19,851 nucleotides of DNA from JBKQWK01 sp052139595 (GCA_052139595.1 JBKQWK010000150.1:1-19851); one strand, 5' to 3'; shown: positions 1 to 8,317, counted from the first letter of the stretch. Notes: generated by a model from the letters alone, not told the origin. Numbers and translations: made by a program.

Positions 1-1
1 G

Positions 2-1021
2 GTGGGGGACCACTTGACCAGGCAGCGCAGTGCCTATCTTGATCAGCCCAAGCAGTTGTCGGCGCTCAGTGACCCATCCCGGGTTGCGATTGTTCGTCTG
101 CTCATGGCTAAGCCAGCCACACTGACGCAGCTGGGAACCAAGCTCGGCAGACATCCGGCCTGGGTGCGGTATCACCTCAAACAGCTTGAGACTGCCGGCC
201 TTGTCGAGCTCGCCGAAGTGCGCACGACGCGCAACTACACCGAGCGTTTCTATCGCGCGACAGCACCAATGTTCAGCGTCAATATGATGCTCCTTCCTGA
301 CGCCGGTGAGCGCGGCCTCATCGTCATCGTTGGCAGTGATGATCTCGGCCTTGATCTGCTCGCCGCCGAGGTGTGCGCCGACGCTACCGCTCCCGATGTA
401 CTGACGTTGCCCATGGGCAGCCTCGAGGGACTGATCACGTTACATCAGGGCCAGGGCAACCTTGCCGGGTGCCATCTTCGCGATCCGGAAACAGGGGAAT
501 TCAACCTGCCCTACGCCCGCCGGCTTTTTCCCGGCCGCTCGCTCACGCTCGTCACCCTGGCGCATCGTGAGCAGGGCTTGTTGGTGGCCCCTGGCAATCC
601 TTTACACATCACTTCCATAGCCGCCGCAGCGAGCCAAGGGGCAACTCTCGTCAATCGCAATGCCGGCTCAGGCACACGCCTTCTGCTCGACCGCCTGCTG
701 GCCGAAGCCGGCGTGCCGGCGCAGGGGCTCAAAGGATACTTTAACGAAGTCCTCACACACAGTGACGTCGCCCGCTGCGTGCGCGATGGTGCGGCCGACG
801 TTGGCCTCGGCATTCAGGCCGCCGCCGTTCGTTACGGCCTAGATTTCGTGCCTCTGGAGGAAGAGCGTTACGATCTGCTCATCCCCGACGAGGAGTACGA
901 CAGTCCTCTTCTCGCGCCTTTGCTCAGCCACCTCCAAGGCGCCACGTTTCGCCACACCCTCAGTGCGCTGCCTGGTTACTCGGCTCGGCACCTGGGGGTC
1001 ACACACGAATTTGCTGCTTAG
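2..1021 (+). CDS. wHTH transcriptional regulator with molybdate-type PBP-like effector domain
   Basis: A predicted one-component regulator of 339 aa. Residues ~15-85 form an ArsR/MarR-like winged helix (LSDPSRVAIVRLL, then HPAWVRYHLKQLETAGLVEL). Residues ~105-330 match the PBP superfamily domain (PF12727) known from molybdate/tungstate-responsive regulators. Diagnostic blocks are AHREQGLLVAPGNP, NRNAGSGTRLLLDRLL, a THSDVARCV block, ADVGLGIQAAA and a C-terminal PLEEERYDLLIP. In this family the domain binds a small oxyanion or cofactor precursor and changes DNA binding. The GTG start is at base 2, so a longer N-terminus beyond the window cannot be excluded, but the wHTH appears complete. The gene lies 81 bp upstream of the secreted-protein/ECF operon on the same strand, which suggests that operon is its target. 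The ligand is inferred, not shown. Confidence 0.88.
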   Translation: MGDHLTRQRSAYLDQPKQLSALSDPSRVAIVRLLMAKPATLTQLGTKLGRHPAWVRYHLKQLETAGLVELAEVRTTRNYTERFYRATAPMFSVNMMLLPDAGERGLIVIVGSDDLGLDLLAAEVCADATAPDVLTLPMGSLEGLITLHQGQGNLAGCHLRDPETGEFNLPYARRLFPGRSLTLVTLAHREQGLLVAPGNPLHITSIAAAASQGATLVNRNAGSGTRLLLDRLLAEAGVPAQGLKGYFNEVLTHSDVARCVRDGAADVGLGIQAAAVRYGLDFVPLEEERYDLLIPDEEYDSPLLAPLLSHLQGATFRHTLSALPGYSARHLGVTHEFAA

Positions 1022-1102
1022 CCATAGCCACTAGTCACGTTGCCCCGGGAAGGGGCGGGCGCGGCACAGGCGTGTGTCGGGCTCAACGAAAGGAGTTCAG
1101 TC

Positions 1103-2851
1103 ATGATGATCAGGTCAAGCCGTGATCGCCGCCGCCTGCGCTACGGACTGCTGGTGCTGGCGGCCGCATTCACGTTCGTCCTCTTGGCTACCTCGGCGGC
1201 ATTCGCCGCCGGCACCTACAACGGCGGGGTCGACGACTACCCGCTCTACGTCCCCAACGATCACACAGCGGTTGCGATTCACTTCTCAGCCTCTGGCCTG
1301 ACGCCGAACACGGCCTACTACGTCAAGATCAGGTTTTCACCAACGCCAGCCCCCGCTAGCACAGATAATCGCGGTTTCACGTGGAATTCGGTGAGCCAGA
1401 CGTGGGTCCAGGAACGCAGCGACTGGACCCTTTTCCCAGCGATCACGACCGACTCCACGGGCACGATCAGCGGCGCGAATGGCTGGCTGTTTGCCAAGTT
1501 TGGCGACACGCGCCTCAGCGGCAGTTACTACATCCTCGCTTCGCTCTCCACGGGCGGATCGGGCAACACCTTCAACGGCAGCAAGAACGCTCTCGTGACC
1601 ATCATGAACATGGCTACTGACGGCATCTGGTTGCACAACAGTGTCGCGACTGGCATAGCAGCAGGCAAGCGAGCAGAGGTTGACCTCGCCCCGCTACCCA
1701 GTCCAAGCGCCTCGCCGTCGGTGGCTCCAACCGTCGTCGGCCTGAGCAAAATCGAGGCTAACGGAGTTACCGACAACGGTGACGGTACCGTGGACAACCT
1801 CGGTACCGCCGGTAGCTTTCTCCTTTCAGCACCGACAAAAACGGACGTGATCGTCCAGCTCTTCAATAAGGTCTGGCCGTCAGCTGCGACTGGCGTCACC
1901 TACACAACACCTGATGTGACTATCGCTCTTGGGGCTACCGACACAACTCCTCCGACCGCTGTTGGCAAGCTCACGGGCGCAGCGGGCAACACAACGGCCA
2001 AGTTGAGCTGGACGGCAGTCAACGACAATGTCGGTGTCAGCAGTTACCTGATCTACCGCTGGGTCGAGCCGGCAGCGTCAGAACCGTACACCGGTGAACC
2101 GCTGCTCATTGCCACCGTGCCGGCAACGCAGATGAGCTTTGCCGATAGCGGGCTCACGAATGGCACGACCTATTCCTACATAGTTCGAGCAACTGACGCG
2201 GCGACGAACATCGGCCCACGCGCGACGGTAACCGTAACGCCGAAACTGCCAACGACGATAACCCTGAAGAGCAGCGTGAAGACCATCGTCTACGGCGCCA
2301 GCGGCACCCTGAGCGGCACCTTGCAGAGCGGAACGTCTGCACTCGCCGGCGGCGCAGTCCAGTTGCAGACCTCGCCGAACGGTGCGACCTGGACGGTACT
2401 GGCGAATCTTACGTCCTCGACGACAGGCACCTTCAGCCATGTGGTAAAACCAGGCGGTAAGACCTACTACCGAGTTCGATACCTTGGCGACACCACCCAC
2501 GCCGTCAGCGGTAGCCCGACCGTTGCCATAACCGTTCACGTCGCCCTCAGCGCGCCGAGTGCCCCGCTGAGCGTATGGCACGGGGCAAGCTTCGCCGTTA
2601 CCGGGACCATCAGGCCGCAACAAGCAGCCAGCAGTCGGCTGGTGAAACTTCTCTGCGAAAAGCTCGTTGGCGGTCACTGGGTGCAGAAACAGTGGACGTG
2701 GACGAGAGTCGTCACTGCCAGCGGCTACTCCAAGTACTCGGTGAGCACTCGTCTCTGGTCAAGCGGACATTGGCGGCTGCGTGCCTACACGGCGGCCAAC
2801 TTCACGTATCTGGCAACGTACTCCTCGTACCGGTACGTGACGGTCAAGTGA
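1103..2851 (+). CDS. Secreted multidomain protein with fibronectin type III and Ig-like domains
   Basis: A 582-aa exported protein. I chose ATG 1103 because AAAGGAG lies just upstream (about 1089-1095); an upstream in-frame start at 1040 has no SD and would put a poor leader before the signal peptide. Residues 1-36 are a classic Sec signal (RSSRDRRRLRYG, hydrophobic core, ATSAAFAA). Residues ~37-195 are an unrecognised beta-rich domain, followed by a Pro/Ser linker (LPSPSASPSVAP). Residues ~279-383 form an FN3 domain (TTPPTAVGKLTG, TTAKLSWTAVNDNVGVSSY, GLTNGTTYSYIVRATD). Residues ~383-480 form an Ig-like repeat common in actinobacterial surface proteins (PNGATWTVLANL, KTYYRVRYLGDTTHAVSGSP). 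A second related repeat ends the protein. No LPXTG or C-terminal membrane anchor is seen, so it is probably released or held by partners. It is the first gene of a same-strand series leading to an ECF-like transporter protein, suggesting a capture or scaffold role. Confidence 0.85.
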   Translation: MMIRSSRDRRRLRYGLLVLAAAFTFVLLATSAAFAAGTYNGGVDDYPLYVPNDHTAVAIHFSASGLTPNTAYYVKIRFSPTPAPASTDNRGFTWNSVSQTWVQERSDWTLFPAITTDSTGTISGANGWLFAKFGDTRLSGSYYILASLSTGGSGNTFNGSKNALVTIMNMATDGIWLHNSVATGIAAGKRAEVDLAPLPSPSASPSVAPTVVGLSKIEANGVTDNGDGTVDNLGTAGSFLLSAPTKTDVIVQLFNKVWPSAATGVTYTTPDVTIALGATDTTPPTAVGKLTGAAGNTTAKLSWTAVNDNVGVSSYLIYRWVEPAASEPYTGEPLLIATVPATQMSFADSGLTNGTTYSYIVRATDAATNIGPRATVTVTPKLPTTITLKSSVKTIVYGASGTLSGTLQSGTSALAGGAVQLQTSPNGATWTVLANLTSSTTGTFSHVVKPGGKTYYRVRYLGDTTHAVSGSPTVAITVHVALSAPSAPLSVWHGASFAVTGTIRPQQAASSRLVKLLCEKLVGGHWVQKQWTWTRVVTASGYSKYSVSTRLWSSGHWRLRAYTAANFTYLATYSSYRYVTVK

Positions 2852-2949
2852 GCAGTCGTGCGGGCAGCGACGCCGATGGTCGTCTCTAAGTCGTTGCCGG
2901 CGAAACTGGGCACTGAACCGCCGCCACTGACAGAAAGAAGGCCGACGCG

Positions 2950-3417
2950 GTGAGTCGAAGACAACGACAGCGCCTCATGGTACTGGCGCTCGTCCTCGTC
3001 TCGCTCGTAGCTGCCGCCTGGCTATGGCAGACAAAGACAGAGACGCCCGGGGCTACGGCTGCAGCCCCGGGCGTCTCTGTCTACTCGATCACTGTCTACA
3101 ATGGCAGCCGATTCATCAAGCGGTTCACGCTTACCGACCTCCGCCGCCTGGCGCAGGCTTCGTTCACGTGGGACGGCAAAGCCCAGAATGGTCCAGCGCT
3201 GACGACGGTGCTCAAGGCAGCCGGCATCGGGGGCTGCGCCTCGCTGGCCATCAAGGGGATGGGCCTCTACGACAGCGGCCACCTCACACTCACAGCGGCA
3301 CAAGCGGCCGCCGGGGTGGTCGTTGCCTTCAACCAGCGCGGCACCACCAAGATCTGTGGGCCGAAGCTGAGCCGTGATGCCTGGGTACGCGATGTCACCG
3401 AAATCCATGTCGACTGA
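2950..3417 (+). CDS. Small membrane-anchored protein resembling the oxidoreductase molybdopterin-binding fold
   Basis: A 155-aa protein from a GTG start with AAAGAAGG upstream (about 2934-2941). Residues ~8-26 are one hydrophobic signal-anchor (LMVLALVLVSLVAAAWLW); the rest should lie outside the membrane. Residues ~45-155 recall a minimal version of the sulfite-oxidase-type molybdopterin-binding domain: an FTLTDLRRLAQ segment, then WDGKAQNGPALTTVLKAAG, where the family has a G-x-pL-x-dLL-x-xAG block, and a final strand VTEIHVD. The Cys that ligates Mo in sulfite oxidases is not evident at the expected place; two Cys (in GGCASL and KICGP) are present. It may bind a cofactor or have a purely structural role. 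It overlaps the next gene and lies 98 bp after the FN3 protein. A perfect 20-bp inverted repeat sits within its anchor-to-domain linker. Confidence 0.7.
   Translation: MSRRQRQRLMVLALVLVSLVAAAWLWQTKTETPGATAAAPGVSVYSITVYNGSRFIKRFTLTDLRRLAQASFTWDGKAQNGPALTTVLKAAGIGGCASLAIKGMGLYDSGHLTLTAAQAAAGVVVAFNQRGTTKICGPKLSRDAWVRDVTEIHVD
3035..3082. repeat. Perfect 20-bp inverted repeat inside a coding region
   Basis: Left arm 3035-3054 (AGACAGAGACGCCCGGGGCT) is exactly complementary to right arm 3063-3082, with an 8-nt loop (ACGGCTGC). The stem is GC-rich and lies ~85 nt into the small anchored protein gene, encoding the linker after the membrane segment. No T-run follows on either strand, so it is not a standard intrinsic terminator. 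Confidence 0.95.
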
Positions 3418-4075
3418 GATAGACAATGTGATGACGGCCGGCCCGCCCACCACAGATCCGCAGAGCAGTACCGCCTCTGCCAGCGGAGCAAGCGATCAGA
3501 TCCGCCCTGCGGAGGTAACTGGCCACGCACGATTCTTCTGGCAGTTCAGCCTGCGTGACGGCATCCTCATGGCTAGCATCGCCGCCCTCATTGTGATCAG
3601 CAAGACATTCTTGCGCATACCGATGCACGTACCGGGCCATTCTGGAGTCGTCTGGATTGCCCTCATGATCGTCGGCGCCGGCCTCATTCGCCGGCCCGGC
3701 ACTGCCTTTGTTATCGGCCTTATCGCCGGCTTTTTAGTCACCTTGTTTGGCTTTGGCCAGGGGAGCTTGCTCGAATGGGCGCAGTATGCCGCCGCCGGTC
3801 TGGCACTGGACGTGAGCGGCGGACTTCTCGGTGGACGGTTCACGAATCCGGTCGTAGCTGTGATCGCCGGCTCGGTCGGGCACATGGCAAAGCTGGTGAC
3901 GATGCTTCTGGTTGGCCTGCTGCTGCGCATCCCTGCTGGGTTTCTCGGCATTGGCATCGGTGTCGCGGCGACGACACACCTTATTTTTGGCGCCGTCGGC
4001 GGCCTTGTCGGAGCCGCGCTCCTGCGTGAGCTGAGCAAGGTACCAGGGTTGCGGCGACAGGAGAGATCGACGTGA
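3407..4075 (+). CDS. ECF-transporter S-component-like integral membrane protein
   Basis: A 222-aa multi-spanning membrane protein (longer forms start at GTG 3374 or ATG 3392). ATG 3407 was taken because it overlaps the previous stop by only 11 bp; no start has a convincing SD, which implies translational coupling. About 40 polar N-terminal residues precede five or six hydrophobic segments (DGILMASIAALIVISKTFL, WIALMIVGAGLI, FVIGLIAGFLVTLFGFG, YAAAGLALDVSGGLLG, VTMLLVGLLL, AATTHLIFGAVGGLVGAALL). The block RIPMHVPGHSGVVWIALMI and its general architecture resemble substrate-binding S components of energy-coupling factor importers. No ECF ATPases or T component are encoded here, so it would depend on a shared module or on another energiser. 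The substrate is unknown; the Mo-type regulator upstream makes a metal oxyanion or cofactor precursor worth considering. The gene overlaps the next by GTGA. Confidence 0.7.
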   Translation: MSTEIDNVMTAGPPTTDPQSSTASASGASDQIRPAEVTGHARFFWQFSLRDGILMASIAALIVISKTFLRIPMHVPGHSGVVWIALMIVGAGLIRRPGTAFVIGLIAGFLVTLFGFGQGSLLEWAQYAAAGLALDVSGGLLGGRFTNPVVAVIAGSVGHMAKLVTMLLVGLLLRIPAGFLGIGIGVAATTHLIFGAVGGLVGAALLRELSKVPGLRRQERST

Positions 4076-6132
4076 GGACCGCCGGCCGAAGGCGTTCAAG
4101 CAGAAGCGTGCCCGGCAGCGCCGCCGCCCGGCAGCGGCCGGCGGCACTTGTCGTCGGTCTGGCCTTGGTCGCCGCGGTAATGTTCAGCGCCGTTGCCCTC
4201 GACAGTCCAGTCGCGGCGGCGACAGTGGCGTCGACACGCTCCTACACCCTGGGCAGTGACGGTCTGCCGTTCACGTTGGCATCGCCGGTGAGCCCTCTCT
4301 TTGCGGTCAGCGGCACCACCTCGCCGGCGCTGAAGCTCAACACCGGCATCTCTTTGCAGCTGACGGCAGCGACAGCCGGCTACACTGGCCAGTACGCCCG
4401 TGACCCGCGCAGCGTTCAGGGTCTCGCCAGCGGGGACGTTCTCATTGCCGATCGTCAGAACCGCTCTGTGCTCGAACTCCGACCAGACGGCAGCCTTGCC
4501 TGGTCGTTCACGGATGTCGACGACCCCGCCCTGCAAACGCCATTCTCCGCTCAGCGACTCAGCAACGGCGACACGCTGATCACTGATCGCGGCGCCTGCA
4601 AGGTCATCGAAGTCAATCAGGCGAAGCAGATTGTCTGGCAGTATGGCGGTCCACCGTCGCCGATTGACGCCCCGCCAGGGATCAATCAGCTCGCTGACCC
4701 TTTCTCGGCCGTGCGCCTGGCAAATGGCAACACGCTGATCTGCGATAACAAGGGCGGCAATCGCGTCATAGAGGTTCGCGATAGCGACTATGACCCTAGC
4801 AAGCCGGATGATGGCTACACAGCGGCGAGCATCGTCTGGCAGTATGGCGTGACCGGTAAACCTGGCGGCGGTCCAGGGGAGGTCAACTCGCCGCGCTCAG
4901 CGTACATGATGGCGAACGGTGACGTGCTCATCTGCGATGGCGCCACCCAGAGCGCCGGTGACGGTAGCAATCGCGTGATTGAAGTCCGCACCTCCGATTA
5001 CGACGCCACCCAGCCCAACGATGGCTGGACCGCTGGCAGCATCATCTGGCAGATCGATGCCACCCATCCCTTGCAGGGAGGAGCAGGAAGCTCGACGCTC
5101 AACGACCCCAACCAAGCGCTGCCGCTCGCCAATGGAAACGTCCTCATTACTGACGGCGGCAACAACCGTGTGATTGAGGTCAACCAAGAACGGCAGGTCG
5201 TGGCCGAGTTCGGTCCCAAGACTGTTGCTGGCTACGTCCCGCTGCAAGCTCCCCGCGGAGCTTCGCTCCTCCCTGACGGACGGATCATCATCGCCGACCA
5301 GGGAGATCAGCGCGTGATCGCTGTCGGCGCCGTCGCCAGTGCAACTGTGCAGACTGCGCCGATCGATCTCGGTATGTCCGGCACGTTGAAAGAGTTTCTC
5401 GGCCTTCACTGGCAGGCAAGCGGCCTCAGCAGCGCCGACTCGCTGACCATCTCGTACCGGATCGACAACCATGCTTGGCGGCCAGTGAGTGGACACGATT
5501 CAATGCAGCTGCCGGCCGGTACAGCCGGCCGCTCGATCACCTTTCGGGTCGCCCTGAGCAGCAAGAACAGCATGGTCACTCCCGTCCTCAGCGGACTCGC
5601 CGTGAGCTACCGGTTGCCAATCAGCGCCAGCAACGCCGGCGCCAGCGCCGGTACCGGCGCTGGCGCCGGAGGCAGCGGCATCGGCCTTGCCACCGCTGGC
5701 GGCAGCCACGGAACCGGGACCGGCAGCGGCACGGGAAGGGGCGCTCAATCCGGCGCCACAACCACGGTCAGCGGTAGCCAGTCAACCAACCCTGCGAACA
5801 CGGCGGCGGCGAAGCCAGCCGACGCCGCAGCGCCGGCCACCGTGCCACCGACGCCGACAACTGCAACCGGCGGCGCCCAGCAAATCAGCGGCCTGCGAGT
5901 GAACGAGAGCGGCAGTCGCGCTGGCGGCCAAACCGGCGGTTCTGGCCACAGCAAGCACGGTTCTTCGTGGTACCTCACCGTGGCCCTCGTTCTCGCTGGT
6001 CTCACCGCCGCCACGGCAGCGCCAGCATTCATCGTCCGCCGGCGCCTGCGCTACCTGACTACGTATGATCACTTGGCAAGGCACCGCCGTAATCGCGTCG
6101 TCCTCGCACGAATTCCCCTTCTCGACGAGTAA
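4072..6132 (+). CDS. Membrane-anchored six-bladed beta-propeller (NHL/PQQ-like) protein
   Basis: A 686-aa exported protein. GTG 4072 overlaps the upstream stop (GTGA) and AGGAGAG lies ~7 nt before it. An Arg-rich start and hydrophobic stretch (residues ~22-45, LVVGLALVAAVMFSAVAL) form a signal peptide. Six propeller repeats follow at residues ~115-425, each carrying an NGNTLICD...NRVIEV-type motif: GDVLIADRQNRSVLEL, NGDTLITDRGACKVIEV, NGNTLICDNKGGNRVIEV, NGDVLICDG..NRVIEV, NGNVLITDGGNNRVIEV and DGRIIIADQGDQRVIAV. A beta domain (~425-515) and a long Gly/Ser/Ala/Thr-rich spacer (~515-630) lead to one transmembrane helix (~638-660, SSWYLTVALVLAGLTAAT) and a basic cytoplasmic tail of about 30 residues (VRRRLRYLTTYDHLARHRR). 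The layout suggests a propeller held away from the membrane, likely binding a ligand or partner for the preceding ECF-like protein. Confidence 0.85.
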   Translation: MRTAGRRRSSRSVPGSAAARQRPAALVVGLALVAAVMFSAVALDSPVAAATVASTRSYTLGSDGLPFTLASPVSPLFAVSGTTSPALKLNTGISLQLTAATAGYTGQYARDPRSVQGLASGDVLIADRQNRSVLELRPDGSLAWSFTDVDDPALQTPFSAQRLSNGDTLITDRGACKVIEVNQAKQIVWQYGGPPSPIDAPPGINQLADPFSAVRLANGNTLICDNKGGNRVIEVRDSDYDPSKPDDGYTAASIVWQYGVTGKPGGGPGEVNSPRSAYMMANGDVLICDGATQSAGDGSNRVIEVRTSDYDATQPNDGWTAGSIIWQIDATHPLQGGAGSSTLNDPNQALPLANGNVLITDGGNNRVIEVNQERQVVAEFGPKTVAGYVPLQAPRGASLLPDGRIIIADQGDQRVIAVGAVASATVQTAPIDLGMSGTLKEFLGLHWQASGLSSADSLTISYRIDNHAWRPVSGHDSMQLPAGTAGRSITFRVALSSKNSMVTPVLSGLAVSYRLPISASNAGASAGTGAGAGGSGIGLATAGGSHGTGTGSGTGRGAQSGATTTVSGSQSTNPANTAAAKPADAAAPATVPPTPTTATGGAQQISGLRVNESGSRAGGQTGGSGHSKHGSSWYLTVALVLAGLTAATAAPAFIVRRRLRYLTTYDHLARHRRNRVVLARIPLLDE

Positions 6133-6152
6133 AGGAAAAGGATGGTTTGCTG

Positions 6153-6953
6153 ATGCGCTTCTATGTCGCCTTTGACGACACCGATATTCTCGGTGCAGAT
6201 CGTGGTACCGGCAAGGTCGGCCGCTGGTTTGAGGAGAAGCTGCCGGCCGGCTACCGGCTCTGGGGCGTGGTACGTCAGCAGCTGCTGGTGCATCCGGATG
6301 TGCCCTACACGTCGCACAACAGCTCAGCGGTTGTCGTCATCGACAGCGACGATGACGACACCGACATGCACGCCGCCACATCACCCGCTGAGGAGAGGGA
6401 ACCGATTGTCGTCAACAGTCTCGTTGAGCGGGGCATCGCCCACCTCGCTGAGCACTGGCTGGAGGGCAGCGATCCGGGTCTCTGTATTGCCTGGGACGGG
6501 TGTACGGCGCTGCCGGGACTCGTTACCTTTGGCCATCGCGCCGCGACCGAAGTCGTCACGCAAGAGCAGGCGCGCGACGCCGCCGCTGGAGCCCACCTCA
6601 GCGGCCATGGCGGCAGCGAAGACGGCATTATCGGCGCCGCTGCCGGGGTTGGCCTCACCGTCGATGGCTGGAATGGCCGGTTCATCGAGTACCGCTGCGC
6701 TTATGGGCTGCTCCGTGACGTGCCCGATCCGATCGCGGTTGCCGATCTCGAGCGCATCGGTATCACAGTCGTCAGCCTTGATCGCGATGCCCCGGTGCCA
6801 CTGCCAGGCGAGTTCGTTCACACCGCCGACTGGTTGCGCCCGCGCTTGTGGGCCGGTCGACCGGTACTGCCGGTGCAACGCGACGGCGTCACGGGCTGGG
6901 TGGCCGTCGGCCCGCGCACAGTCACGGTCAACGAAGGCAGTTCCCAAGACTGA
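6153..6953 (+). CDS. TiaS-like (tRNA-Ile2 agmatinylcytidine synthetase N-domain-like) protein
   Basis: A 266-aa soluble protein, 20 bp after the propeller gene. ATG 6153 follows AAAGGAAAAGGA; TTG 6147 is an in-frame alternative. The N-terminus RFYVAFDDTDILGADRGTGK matches the DDTD opening of TiaS-family proteins (archaeal: IGxDDTDSxxGG-CTT), and RQQLLVHPDVPYTSHNSSAVV matches the family block VRLNPNVPWKTRGNGAV. A second region (EDGIIGAAAGVGLTVDGWNGRFIEYR) resembles the TiaS segment G-x-IGA-x-AA. The OB-fold and zinc-ribbon parts of archaeal TiaS are absent, so a tRNA-modifying role is unlikely. It may be a kinase-like or small-molecule-binding derivative. Bacteria normally use TilS for this tRNA, so a shortened TiaS homologue inside a transporter operon is unusual. 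The specific function is unknown. Confidence 0.72.
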   Translation: MRFYVAFDDTDILGADRGTGKVGRWFEEKLPAGYRLWGVVRQQLLVHPDVPYTSHNSSAVVVIDSDDDDTDMHAATSPAEEREPIVVNSLVERGIAHLAEHWLEGSDPGLCIAWDGCTALPGLVTFGHRAATEVVTQEQARDAAAGAHLSGHGGSEDGIIGAAAGVGLTVDGWNGRFIEYRCAYGLLRDVPDPIAVADLERIGITVVSLDRDAPVPLPGEFVHTADWLRPRLWAGRPVLPVQRDGVTGWVAVGPRTVTVNEGSSQD

Positions 6954-7055
6954 CCGGCGACGCTCACCACCGTCGGCCGCCTGCTGGCAGCGGGTTCCAA
7001 CGGCTCTCCTCGGAGAAACTACCGCTGAGTTCCTGGCGCGACCGACAAGCAAGCG

Positions 7056-7574
7056 TCAGGGAGACGGCGTCACGGTCGAAGCCGGTGCTGCGCCGCTGCC
7101 AGCGGTAGAGGCGGGCGCCGACGTTGCTGCTCCGCCTGCCGGCGCCACGTTACTGCCGTTCGAGGTCGCGCCGGACGCCGGCACATAGATCGTCGTGCCA
7201 TCCTGCAACCGATAGAACTGGCCAATGAGGGTCCCCGCGCCGGTGACCTTCTCGCTGGCTTTCAGGTTCAGGGTCTTCACCTGGTTGCCCTGTTTCACGA
7301 TCACCTGCATGCTCGCCGTGCCGGGGTTCTTGACGATGGTCATACTGTGACTGGACAGGAGATCCGAGAGCCCGAAGCCGCTCAAAGCGGCCAGTAAGAA
7401 ACCGAGAGCGAGAACGATCGCCACATCAAACAGGTTCACGACACCGTCGAGTGGGTCACCGTTGCGGTCAATCCGGCTGACGCGCCGGCGATGCATGTAG
7501 CGAAGAGCGAGAGGAGCCGGACTACTGTCCTCAGGCGGTGGCGAAGAAACGTTCTTGTCGATGCCAGCTGCCAT
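7056..7574 (-). CDS. DUF2149-family membrane protein (ExbD/MotB-like partner)
   Basis: A 172-aa minus-strand protein starting at ATG 7574, 5 bp after the proton-channel gene with no clear SD, so probably translationally coupled to it. Residues 33-54 (SRIDRNGDPLDGVVNLFDV) carry the DUF2149 signature D-P-L-x-G-x-x-N-L-F-D at the start of a single transmembrane helix (~48-66). An acidic residue in the helix start (D50) recalls the proton-conducting Asp of ExbD/MotB/TolR. The external domain (~76-135; SMTIVKNPGTASMQVIVKQGN, then LIGQFYRLQDGTTIYVP) is short, and a Ser/Ala/Thr/Gly-rich tail ends the protein. It is convergent with the TiaS-like gene, 102 bp away. Together with the upstream gene it should form a pmf-driven motor complex. 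Confidence 0.83.
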   Translation of the reverse strand: MAAGIDKNVSSPPPEDSSPAPLALRYMHRRRVSRIDRNGDPLDGVVNLFDVAIVLALGFLLAALSGFGLSDLLSSHSMTIVKNPGTASMQVIVKQGNQVKTLNLKASEKVTGAGTLIGQFYRLQDGTTIYVPASGATSNGSNVAPAGGAATSAPASTAGSGAAPASTVTPSP

Positions 7575-7579
7575 GGTCG

Positions 7580-8317
7580 TTAGTGATCGTCGTCGAGTTC
7601 AGCTTCGCCAATCGGCGACTTCGTCCGCCGCTTCGCTGCGCCATGCTGTCTATCGGCCACCGCAGTTGTCAGGCGAGCCGCGTTGCCCTCGAGCAACTCG
7701 AGCAGATATTCGAGGTCGCTAATGTCCTGGGCGTAGAAGCGGTCGCGAAAGACACTGATCATGAAGCCCAGACCGCCAATGAGCAAACCGATCACCGTGA
7801 CCGAAAAAGCAATCGTCAGGTCGCTGGCCATCGTCTTCGTGTCACCGTTGGCCAAAGCGGTCAAAGCTGGCGAAAGCGGAATGAGCGTGCCCATGAGGCC
7901 AAGCATCGGACCCACACGAACGAGGATGCGCGTCTTTTCCAGACGCTTCAGAGTGTAGAACTCGTACTCCTGCAGCAGCTTGAGCGGCTTGGCCGCGAGC
8001 TGTCGTGTCTGATAGTTGCGGATGAGATCGAACAGAAACCGCACGACCACCATGGAGTAGGTGTTCTGCTGCAAGTACCTATACGCCTGGGCAGGCTGAC
8101 CGTTGGCAAAGGCCTCGCGCGCCTGCAAAGTCCGCCGCTCGAGGGCGTCGAGATCGCGATAGCGAACGCGCAAGTAGAGTTCGTAGAAGAACCAGCCAAG
8201 TTCAACGAGGACCCACAGCAGGCACAGTATGGCCGTAACGAGGACCGGATACAGCAGAATCTTGGAAGCGTAGTAGATGACCTGTTCGATATTGTGGGCA
8301 ATGGTGGCAGTCGGCAC
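7580..8317 (-). CDS. MotA/TolQ/ExbB-type proton channel protein
   Basis: A channel subunit of 245 aa from GTG 8317, preceded by AAGG at about 10 nt. The frame is open to GTG 8458 (292 aa), but that extension (RVRSVRRNKARFCHCAGRVP) has no SD and looks non-coding. A first transmembrane segment (~15-42, SKILLYPVLVTAILCLLWVL) precedes a cytoplasmic helical domain rich in charged residues (RYRDLDALERRTLQAREAF). Then comes the family signature RVGPMLGLMGTLIPLSPAL (~138-156) and a third membrane helix (TIAFSVTVIGLLIGGLGFMI). These are the hallmarks of the MotA/TolQ/ExbB proton-channel family. Its 3' neighbour encodes the DUF2149 partner, 5 bp away. No TonB or outer-membrane receptor is seen, so the pair probably energises the nearby membrane system. 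Confidence 0.85.
   Translation of the reverse strand: MPTATIAHNIEQVIYYASKILLYPVLVTAILCLLWVLVELGWFFYELYLRVRYRDLDALERRTLQAREAFANGQPAQAYRYLQQNTYSMVVVRFLFDLIRNYQTRQLAAKPLKLLQEYEFYTLKRLEKTRILVRVGPMLGLMGTLIPLSPALTALANGDTKTMASDLTIAFSVTVIGLLIGGLGFMISVFRDRFYAQDISDLEYLLELLEGNAARLTTAVADRQHGAAKRRTKSPIGEAELDDDH

Noticed and set aside
2078..2677. 199-codon minus-strand frame inside the FN3 protein gene
   Set aside because: Antisense to recognisable FN3/Ig domains, no SD and atypical composition.
6163..7188. 341-codon frame overlapping the TiaS-like gene in another phase
   Set aside because: Ser/Arg/Thr-rich shadow without SD, running into the convergent DUF2149 gene.
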